DNA from: Paenisporosarcina sp049671445
GTDB taxonomy: Bacteria > Bacillota > Bacilli > Bacillales_A > Planococcaceae
Length of the DNA: 11,720 nt
Assembly (NCBI RefSeq): GCF_049671445.1
Contig: NZ_JBATUX010000003.1
Coordinates: 1 to 11,720 of the forward strand
Direction: 5' to 3'
The notes below the pieces were generated by a model. That model worked only from the letters and a program-made list of their open reading frames with translations. It had not been told where the DNA came from and searched no databases. The position numbers and the translations under genes are program-made. This document shows, piece after piece, positions 7,043 through 11,720 of this stretch (the first letter of the stretch is position 1; every line of letters begins with the position of its first letter).

Positions 7043-7591
7043 TTAATAAACATTCCTTTGTTCTTTTAAAGGAATATCTATATACTTTATATATTTATTT
7101 GTTTCAATTTCTTGATAAACCCTCACAAATCTAACATCAAAAGTTGGAAAAGGACTGATTTCTTCTTCTGTCAATCTCCCCATATCACAAAGTTCCTCTG
7201 TTGTTAAACCATAACTTGTTTTTCCTAAAGTCATATGTGGCACAAAGTCGTCAAACTCAAAATACTTTTTAATTAATTCCTTAGAAGGAGAAATTTCTCG
7301 AACTATAATTTTATGTAGTTTAACCAATTCCTTTGAAGTTGCACTTAGATAAAGAATTTCATTACCAAAAAACATTGGTTTACCTAGTGTTATCTGAAAG
7401 ACTTGAAAGTTATTACATACTTCTATAACTTTACTTAGCCATTTCTTATCTGGGGATAATCCGCCTTGTGCCTTTAGAGTAATATGTGGTTCGACAACAT
7501 CTGTAATCTGATTATTTTCCCATTTATGCTGAAAATCTAATATTTTCATTTTGTATTCATCTGAAGGTACAATTCCAATGAAAAATTGCAA
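7043..7591 (-). CDS. 2H phosphoesterase superfamily protein (2'-5' RNA ligase/YjcG-like)
   Basis: A 182-residue cytosolic protein with the two catalytic HxTx motifs that define the 2H superfamily: HITL at residues 36-39 and HMTL at 119-122, about 83 residues apart as expected. Members act as cyclic phosphodiesterases or 2'-5' ligases on RNA ends or small nucleotides; the true substrate here is unknown. It is distantly like B. subtilis YjcG and of similar length. The start is TTG at 7591-7589, with GGGGAG at 7601-7606 placed 9 nt upstream; no in-frame ATG fits better. The binding site overlaps the stop codon of the preceding 50-residue frame, only 6 nt away, so the two are translationally coupled. 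Both should be read from a promoter near 7821-7850. Confidence 0.9.
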   Translation of the reverse strand: MQFFIGIVPSDEYKMKILDFQHKWENNQITDVVEPHITLKAQGGLSPDKKWLSKVIEVCNNFQVFQITLGKPMFFGNEILYLSATSKELVKLHKIIVREISPSKELIKKYFEFDDFVPHMTLGKTSYGLTTEELCDMGRLTEEEISPFPTFDVRFVRVYQEIETNKYIKYIDIPLKEQRNVY

Positions 7592-7597
7592 TTAATA

Positions 7598-7750
7598 TCA
7601 CTCCCCAAACATAGTTAGTATGTAGCTTAGTCCACTTTTGCTTCTGATATTTACTGCTGCTAAATTGGTCCATTCTTCAACAGATATATGGTTAATTCCC
7701 TTCAGAAAGCTCTCCATGATGTGGTAGCCAATTTTATAATTTGACCACAT
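7598..7750 (-). pseudogene. C-terminal remnant of a DUF2268/YjaZ-like zinc protease, or 50-residue small protein
   Basis: A 50-codon frame beginning MWSNYKIGYHIMESFLKG and continuing HISVEEWTNLAAVNI. This resembles the extreme C-terminus of DUF2268 putative zinc proteases, where a GY-x-IGY-x-I-x-SFL helix is followed by an EEWT-type segment. The family is about 250 residues long and its HExxH core is absent here, so this is probably a decayed fragment. Homology seems to run a few residues upstream of the ATG (GKELD), up to an in-frame TAA, which supports decay. However, AAAGGAAAAG precedes the ATG, a promoter lies about 75-100 nt upstream, and the stop is coupled to the 2H gene, so it may still be translated as a leader peptide or small protein. 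Recognition is by eye and moderate. Confidence 0.5.
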
Positions 7751-7935
7751 ATCTAATTCTTTTCCTTTTTAAATTGAACTCAAATGTTTCTTTTTAATAC
7801 TATACCAATAATATCCATTTAAGTTATTCAGAAATGCAATTTTCTGTCAATAAGAAAAGATGGGTTTATTCGGTATTGACAATGAAAATGCACTGCGATT
7901 CACTGTACAAGTATAAATAATATTTAAATTATAAA
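7751..7935. other. Spacer upstream of the protease remnant
   Basis: Apart from the promoter at 7821-7850, this AT-rich stretch shows nothing I can name. A TTGACA on the plus strand at 7875-7880 has no -10 at a usable distance. I could not recover the missing N-terminal part of the DUF2268-like protein in any frame. Confidence 0.5.
7821..7850 (-). promoter_or_regulatory. Sigma-A promoter for the remnant-2H phosphoesterase unit
   Basis: A perfect TTGACA (7845-7850, read on the minus strand) is followed after 18 nt by TAACTT (7821-7826). The -10 is weak, but the position, between the yvgN-like terminator and the first frame of the unit, fits. Confidence 0.5.
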
Positions 7936-7983
7936 AGCCGTTCATTTTGTACAATTAACTGAAATGTACAAAACTGAACGGCT
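7936..7983 (-). terminator. Long hairpin terminator of the yvgN-like gene
   Basis: AGCCGTTCA (7936-7944) plus TTTTGTACA (7945-7953) pair with TGTACAAAA (7965-7973) and TGAACGGCT (7975-7983), with one bulged base at 7974 and an 11-nt loop: an 18-bp stem. On the minus strand it ends in TTTTATAATTT, 36 nt after the gene. Confidence 0.88.
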
Positions 7984-8019
7984 AACATATTTTTAAAGAT
8001 GATACTTAATAGTTTCTAT

Positions 8020-8862
8020 TTAAAAGTCGAATGTGTCAGGATCTGGACCAATACGTTTATTTTCATTTAGTGCAGCAATTTTCTCCATTTCTGTAGCAGA
8101 TAGTTCAAAATCAAAAATAGATGAGTTTTCAATGATGCGATGTTCTTTTGTTGACTTAGGAATCGTTACAACCCCATTTTGTAAGTCCCATCGTAATATG
8201 ATTTGTGCTACCGATTTTCCATGGACATCAGCAATTTCTTTCAGTGTAGAATCCTCCAGTAGCTGACCTTGCATAAGTGGTGACCAAGCTTCAAGTTGGA
8301 TATTATGTTGCTGACAGAAGGAAAGCAATTCTATTTGGGATAACCTTGGATGATATTCAACTTGGTTTACCATTGGGATGAATTTAGCGTCTTTCATAAC
8401 ATCTTCTAAATGGTGAATTTGAAAATTACTAACGCCAATTGATTTTACTCGCCCTTCTGAGTAAAGTGTTTCTAATGCTTTCCAAGTGTCTAAATATTTA
8501 CCTTTAACCGGCCAATGGATCAAGTATAAATCTAAATATTCTAACCCCAATTTGTCTAAACTAGTTTGGTAAGCTTCTAATGTAGAGTCATAGCCAAAAT
8601 CCGCATTCCACACTTTTGATGTGATAAATAAATCCTCACGTGAAATACCCGCTTCTTTTAACCCTTCACGAATACCTTCGCCTACGCCTTGCTCATTTTT
8701 ATAAATGGCAGCGGTATCGATGCTACGGTAGCCCTCTTTAATAGCAGTTTTCACAGCTTCTACTAATTCTGGTCCTTCTTCTACTTTGAATACACCCAGT
8801 CCAAACCAAGGCATTTTAACTCCATTATGTAAAGTTGTTGTTGATTGTAAGTTCTTAATCAT
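8020..8862 (-). CDS. yvgN: Aldo/keto reductase, YvgN/YtbE type (glyoxal/methylglyoxal reductase)
   Basis: A 280-residue cytosolic NADPH-dependent TIM-barrel reductase. B. subtilis YvgN reduces methylglyoxal and other aldehydes, and this protein matches it nearly end to end, including the opening LHNGVKMPWFGLGVFKVEEG and SIDTAAIYKNEQGVG. The catalytic tetrad is complete: Asp49, Tyr54, Lys83 and His116 (in LYLIHWP). Cofactor-binding parts are WSPLMQGQL (about 194-202) and the signature IPKSTKEHRIIEN (about 234-246), whose Lys-Ser and Arg bind the 2'-phosphate of NADPH. GGAGGA is 8 nt upstream of the ATG. The gene is monocistronic with a strong hairpin terminator. Upstream lies an array of four TGCA-N3-TGCA sites, so it may be under specific control. 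YtbE is the main alternative identity. Confidence 0.94.
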   Translation of the reverse strand: MIKNLQSTTTLHNGVKMPWFGLGVFKVEEGPELVEAVKTAIKEGYRSIDTAAIYKNEQGVGEGIREGLKEAGISREDLFITSKVWNADFGYDSTLEAYQTSLDKLGLEYLDLYLIHWPVKGKYLDTWKALETLYSEGRVKSIGVSNFQIHHLEDVMKDAKFIPMVNQVEYHPRLSQIELLSFCQQHNIQLEAWSPLMQGQLLEDSTLKEIADVHGKSVAQIILRWDLQNGVVTIPKSTKEHRIIENSSIFDFELSATEMEKIAALNENKRIGPDPDTFDF

Positions 8863-8954
8863 AGGATCAATCCTCCATTTAGGTAATTTTGTTATGCTTG
8901 TCTATTTTCTCTTTAATGACAATGCAGTTCAATTGAAAAGACTCGAGTTGATTT

Positions 8955-8983
8955 TATTTATTATGAAAACGTTGTTAAATCAA
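8955..8983 (-). promoter_or_regulatory. Possible promoter of the yvgN-like gene
   Basis: TTGATT (8978-8983) and TAAATA (8955-8960) on the minus strand are 17 nt apart, giving a leader of about 85 nt. The -10 matches poorly, so this is tentative. The -35 is part of an 8-bp inverted repeat, GTTGATTT (8947-8954) with AAATCAAC (8977-8984), which could bind a regulator. Confidence 0.3.
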
Positions 8984-8997
8984 CCTCAGTACCATAG

Positions 8998-9103
8998 TTG
9001 CAAATTGCATATATAACCGCAATAACATATTTGCACATTGCATGTATTCTAAACTAATTGCATTTTGCATTTAATTAACACTTCCTTTAGTTGCATTATG
9101 CAA
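8998..9103. repeat. Array of four TTGCA-N3-TGCA sites upstream of the yvgN-like gene
   Basis: Four 13-bp elements begin at 8998, 9031, 9058 and 9091: TTGCAAATTGCAT, TTGCACATTGCAT, TTGCATTTTGCAT and TTGCATTATGCAA. All share TTGCA-N3-TGCA; the first has TGCAA/TTGCA symmetry and the fourth is a perfect 6-bp-arm palindrome. Spacings of 33, 27 and 33 bp are near three helical turns, which would place bound proteins on roughly one face. They lie 136-241 nt upstream of the start codon, and upstream of the possible promoter, so activation or looping is more likely than simple occlusion. The binding protein is not recognised. Confidence 0.6.
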
Positions 9104-9142
9104 CTTTAGAATAAATTAAAAGTCATTCCCTAACTAAAGGAA
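9082..9142. repeat. 11-bp perfect inverted repeat around the spo0M-like gene's 3' flank
   Basis: TTCCTTTAGTT (9082-9092) and AACTAAAGGAA (9132-9142) are exact inverted copies 39 nt apart. The right copy overlaps the terminator of the Spo0M-family gene, and the left copy overlaps the first bases of the last TGCA site. Confidence 0.6.
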
Positions 9143-9149
9143 ATGACTT
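9120..9149 (-). terminator. Terminator of the AI-2E/spo0M-like operon
   Basis: AAGTCATT (9120-9127) pairs with AATGACTT (9142-9149); a CC/GG pair lies beyond one mismatch. On the minus strand it is followed by TTTTAATTTAT and begins 9 nt after the stop. The plus-strand reading has an even better T-run, so it may act in both directions. Confidence 0.65.
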
Positions 9150-9158
9150 CTTTTTTTC

Positions 9159-9575
9159 TTAATCTAAATCTTTGTTGAACACGATTTCATCTTCATCTTG
9201 AACGTCCACTGCATTTGAAATATTAATTGAAGTTCTTAAGAAAAGCTTCACATTTTCTCCCTCAGATTCCCAACGTTCGTCTGGCACTAATTGAAACGGA
9301 ACCATTCGTGTCTCTTTAGATTTAACCGATCCAACCATTTCAATCGTATGTTTGGCTACACATTCATTTGTGATATCAAAATCACTATCTTCACGATGTC
9401 CTTCAGTTCTCTTTAATACTTCTAGTTTAATAAATTCAATTTCCTGATCGCTTTGACCCCCATCAATATAAATTGTTCCAGATAGTGTCTCACCATAAGC
9501 AATTTCAGGTTGGTCTACAACTGTATCAACTTTCATCGACCCAATACCAATTGTGGACAAAAATTTCTTTAGCAT
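9159..9575 (-). CDS. Spo0M-family protein, half length (arrestin-like N domain only)
   Basis: A 138-residue cytosolic protein matching the N-terminal half of Spo0M, the sporulation-control protein with an arrestin-like beta-sandwich. Recognisable parts are the opening FLSTIGIGSMKVDTVVDQPEIAYGE (with the GIG-x2-KVDT signature at about 10-18), GETLSGTIYIDGG (28-40) and LRTSINISNAVDVQDEDEI near the end, equivalent to the end of the first sandwich domain in full-length Spo0M. Full-length Spo0M is about 258 residues; here a TAA follows FNKDLD, and 10 nt further on is the terminator, so this is a short form rather than an obvious frameshift. GGGGAGGA is 7 nt upstream of the ATG. It follows the AI-2E gene by 39 nt and is probably cotranscribed. 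A sporulation role is inferred only from the family. Confidence 0.85.
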   Translation of the reverse strand: MLKKFLSTIGIGSMKVDTVVDQPEIAYGETLSGTIYIDGGQSDQEIEFIKLEVLKRTEGHREDSDFDITNECVAKHTIEMVGSVKSKETRMVPFQLVPDERWESEGENVKLFLRTSINISNAVDVQDEDEIVFNKDLD

Positions 9576-9614
9576 TTCGACTTTCCTCCCCTATAAAACT
9601 AAACCGTTCTCTAC

Positions 9615-10811
9615 TTACTTTTCACTTTCTAAACGCGCGGGTTCAAAGTGATTTTCAACTAATGTTTCATGTCGGTTATAACGTCTCTTAAATAACATGT
9701 ACATATGCGTTACCAACACTTTAAGTAAAGCATATCCCGGAATACCTAAAATTACTCCAGGAACCCCAAATAACGAGCCAGCAGTTAATAACACAAAAAT
9801 AATCGTAATTGGATGTATATGTAATGATTTACCCATAATTTGAGGAGAAATAAACTTACCTTCCACCAGTTGAACAACCGTCCATACGATAGCTAGCTTA
9901 GCTAACATAAATGGAGATGTCACCAAGGCAATAACTGCCGCAGGGGCAATAGCGATGATTGGACCTAAATAAGGTACTACGCTAGTAATCATGGCTAAAA
10001 CACCTAGTAGTAATGCGTATTTCATTCCAATAATTAAGAATCCAATGAACACCATAAAGCCAATACATATCGCTACTAAAATTTGGCCTTGGATATAAGC
10101 ACTGATTTGTTTATCAGCATCTTTCATTACTTGATGTGTATCTTCTCGCATACGAGGTGGTAATAAATCTAGAATATATTGCGGTAACTTTTCCCCGTCT
10201 TTTAGTAAATAAAACAAGATAAATGGAACTGTTACGATAGCTAACACTAAGCCTGTTAAAGTAGAAATCACTTTCCCAATCCCACTAGCGACTCCACCTA
10301 CAGTATCCTGAAGAATGTTTCCAATATCTTCGGGAATTTGCTCCATAAGAGTATCAACATCAAATTCTAAGTTTGCATAGTAACTCGAAAAAATCGAAGT
10401 ACGAAGAAAAGCATCAAAAGATATAACGAGCTGCTTGAAATATTCAGGGAATTCTTGAATCAAATTGGTTAATTCAAATTTCAAAAATGGAAATACAAGT
10501 AAAATCAATCCTGTAATTAAGCCGATTAAAGCAAGAAAAATAATTAAAATTCCCCAAATTTTCGGGATTCTCCATTTCACTAATTTTCGTAATAACGGTC
10601 TCAATAAGTAATAGCCAATGGTAGCCAAAATCACAGGCAGCACTACATTTGCTAATAATACTTGAAGTGGATAAAACACAAATGAAACGACATCAAAAAT
10701 CCAAATAATTAATCCAACTAAAAAGATTAAAAACAATAAAAAGAGCGTGTTTTTCCCACCTAGAAACTGAATAAATCTAGTGGAGAAAAAGGAGGCTTTT
10801 TCTGGCTGCAT
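9615..10811 (-). CDS. AI-2E family transporter (YueF/YtvI/PerM-like permease)
   Basis: A 398-residue membrane protein of the AI-2E exporter family, whose members include TqsA and Na+/H+ antiporter-like proteins; the transported substrate is unknown. Hydrophobic segments lie at about 22-38, 53-72 and 85-110, then comes the long extracytoplasmic loop (about 111-175, rich in Asp/Glu/Phe), and the C-terminal half holds the family motifs: LLKDGEKLPQYILDLLP (about 202-218), ISAYIQGQ, SVVPYLGPIIAIAPA and the GKSLHIHPITIIFVLLTAGSLFG...GIPGYALLK stretch. The tail is charged. The start ATG at 10811 has GAGG 8 nt upstream. It is first in an operon with the Spo0M-family gene, transcribed from a promoter that overlaps the terminator of the LCP gene. 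Confidence 0.92.
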   Translation of the reverse strand: MQPEKASFFSTRFIQFLGGKNTLFLLFLIFLVGLIIWIFDVVSFVFYPLQVLLANVVLPVILATIGYYLLRPLLRKLVKWRIPKIWGILIIFLALIGLITGLILLVFPFLKFELTNLIQEFPEYFKQLVISFDAFLRTSIFSSYYANLEFDVDTLMEQIPEDIGNILQDTVGGVASGIGKVISTLTGLVLAIVTVPFILFYLLKDGEKLPQYILDLLPPRMREDTHQVMKDADKQISAYIQGQILVAICIGFMVFIGFLIIGMKYALLLGVLAMITSVVPYLGPIIAIAPAAVIALVTSPFMLAKLAIVWTVVQLVEGKFISPQIMGKSLHIHPITIIFVLLTAGSLFGVPGVILGIPGYALLKVLVTHMYMLFKRRYNRHETLVENHFEPARLESEK

Positions 10812-10865
10812 ACTTTGTCCTCACTTTCGAATTCTTCTAATCTAATAAAGATATGGTAGAACTTT

Positions 10866-10895
10866 ATCATACAGGAAAAATGCGTTGATTATCAA
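10866..10895 (-). promoter_or_regulatory. Sigma-A promoter of the AI-2E/spo0M-like operon
   Basis: TTGATA (10890-10895) and TATGAT (10866-10871) on the minus strand are 18 nt apart, each matching consensus at five of six positions. Transcription would start near 10859, about 48 nt before the AI-2E start. The -35 box lies in the loop and the spacer in the 3' arm of the LCP terminator. Confidence 0.65.
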
Positions 10896-10907
10896 TAAAT
10901 CAACGCA
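10876..10907 (-). terminator. Rho-independent terminator of the LCP gene, overlapping its stop codon
   Basis: TGCGTTGATT (10881-10890) and AATCAACGCA (10898-10907) are perfect 10-bp arms around a 7-nt loop. In mRNA sense the 5' arm holds the last Arg codon and the TGA stop, and the 3' arm is followed by TTTTT. The hairpin therefore begins inside the coding sequence. Confidence 0.9.
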
Positions 10908-11720
10908 AAGGCATTCCTATAAATTCACTTAATGCAGCTTTGTTTTTTTCAAGATTAATTTCTATAACTGATCCGACTCCAGGATAAGAAGCATAATCAT
11001 AACTTTTTTCAACAGGTATGGTTAATTTGTTAATTTCCACTCCACCGCTAAACGCTAGACTAAGTACTTTCCTCACTTCATCAGTTGTAGAGTAATCAGA
11101 TTGTACATACCCTTGGATTGCGCCAGCAAATTTAGGATAATGAATTGCATTTGTCGGGCTTAGCACTTCGTCTTTTAGTGCTTCAATTACTTTTTGTTGT
11201 CTGGCAACCCGTCCAAAATCTCCTTCAGAATCAGCTCGGAACCGTGCATACCCTAAGAGTTCTTGTCCATTTAATTGCTGAACACCAGGTTCAAGAGAAA
11301 CACCAATTTTTTCGGACATGGCTTTTTCGACATCAACTTCAACGCCATTCGGTGCAACAATATCAACTAAAGATTCAAAGCTTTTAAAATCGATAAGTGC
11401 GTAATGATGAATCGGCACTCCAAACATGCCAGAAATAGTGTCTTTAACTAATTGAACGCCATTTAAATAATACGCCGTGTTCAACTTATAACTTTTATAT
11501 CCAGGAATTTCAGCATAGATATCTCTCATAAACGATACAACGTTTACTTCGTCTGTTTCCTTATTCCAAGAAACAAGCATCATCGTATCAGTTCGTGATT
11601 GCTCTTCTCCTCTAGTATCTACACCAAGGACCAACACATTTTCAATAGAAGGGTTCTTCACATCAAGAGGATCGCCAGAGAATTCAATATCCTCTTGTTC
11701 GACAGTCGAAGCTAATTTTT
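10900..11720 (-). CDS. LytR-CpsA-Psr (LCP) family cell-wall glycopolymer transferase, 5' end off the window
   Basis: Membrane-anchored enzyme that transfers wall teichoic acid or a related polymer from its lipid carrier to peptidoglycan. The frame is open to the right edge, so the N-terminal cytoplasmic tail and membrane anchor lie outside; the visible part starts KLASTVEQEDIEFSGDPLD. The GTG at 11661 is internal, not the start. Core LCP motifs are VLVLGVDTR, RTDTMMLVS, VVSFMRDIYAEIPGY (Arg of MRD is a pyrophosphate ligand in the family), KLNTAYYLNG, HHYALIDFKSFESLVD and the second catalytic patch RADSEGDFGRVARQQ. The wording of FMRDIYAEIPGY and KLNTAYYLNG is closest to the MsrR type rather than TagT/U/V. 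The C-terminus ends EFIGMPLR with the terminator starting in the stop codon. Confidence 0.95.
   Translation of the reverse strand, partial: KLASTVEQEDIEFSGDPLDVKNPSIENVLVLGVDTRGEEQSRTDTMMLVSWNKETDEVNVVSFMRDIYAEIPGYKSYKLNTAYYLNGVQLVKDTISGMFGVPIHHYALIDFKSFESLVDIVAPNGVEVDVEKAMSEKIGVSLEPGVQQLNGQELLGYARFRADSEGDFGRVARQQKVIEALKDEVLSPTNAIHYPKFAGAIQGYVQSDYSTTDEVRKVLSLAFSGGVEINKLTIPVEKSYDYASYPGVGSVIEINLEKNKAALSEFIGMPLR

Noticed and set aside
7875..7916. Plus-strand TTGACA with a downstream TATAAA, as a possible small-RNA promoter ahead of the 7936-7983 hairpin
   Set aside because: The two boxes are 30 nt apart, far outside the usable spacing, and the hairpin is explained as the minus-strand terminator of the yvgN-like gene.
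8863..8874. AGGAT-N2-ATCCT dyad over the yvgN-like ribosome binding site
   Set aside because: A 2-nt centre cannot form an RNA loop, and the arms are too short to claim an operator; most of it is simply the Shine-Dalgarno sequence.
11145..11387. Plus-strand frame of 80 codons inside the LCP gene
   Set aside because: Antisense shadow of a clearly conserved LCP coding region, with low-complexity Leu/Gln-rich composition.

Overview
The window looks like chromosomal DNA of a low-GC Gram-positive bacterium of the order Bacillales, probably Planococcaceae or Bacillaceae. The sequence is clearly AT-rich. Genes carry strong GGAGG-type ribosome binding sites and some TTG starts. The recognisable proteins are typical of that group: YpsA, a YvgN-type aldo/keto reductase, a Spo0M-family protein, an AI-2E/YueF-type permease and an LCP cell-wall enzyme. 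I see no insertion sequence, phage gene, CRISPR array, rRNA or tRNA. It reads as ordinary chromosome with some accessory metabolic genes.

Layout. All genes but one lie on the minus strand. From left to right they are: an M3-family metallopeptidase whose last residues run off the left edge (1-1667); an ArsR-type repressor with two SRPBCC/AHSA1 proteins in one operon (1929-3107, transcribed from about 3101 leftwards); ypsA as a single gene (3290-3850); a twelve-helix-type permease of unknown substrate (3946-5346); a zinc-free MDR oxidoreductase, the only plus-strand gene (5727-6695); a two-gene unit made of a 50-residue probable protease remnant and a 2H phosphoesterase (7043-7750); a YvgN-type aldo/keto reductase (8020-8862); a half-length Spo0M-family gene and an AI-2E permease in one operon (9159-10811); and an LCP-family gene whose 5' end is off the right edge (10900-11720).

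The transcription units are well punctuated: almost every one ends in a stem-loop with a T-run that I could place. The best regulatory reading is around arsR. There a perfect 8-bp dyad is centred exactly on the -35 box, and the promoter sits so close to the gene that the mRNA should be leaderless. The AI-2E operon promoter is embedded in the terminator of the LCP gene. The permease leader contains a hairpin whose arm could instead pair with the start codon. Upstream of the yvgN-like gene there is an array of four TGCA-N3-TGCA sites spaced 33, 27 and 33 bp apart.

I did not find a clear new multi-gene system. The items most worth checking are the four-site array, the possible RNA switch in the permease leader, the leaderless autoregulated arsR operon, and the protease remnant fused into the operon of the 2H phosphoesterase.
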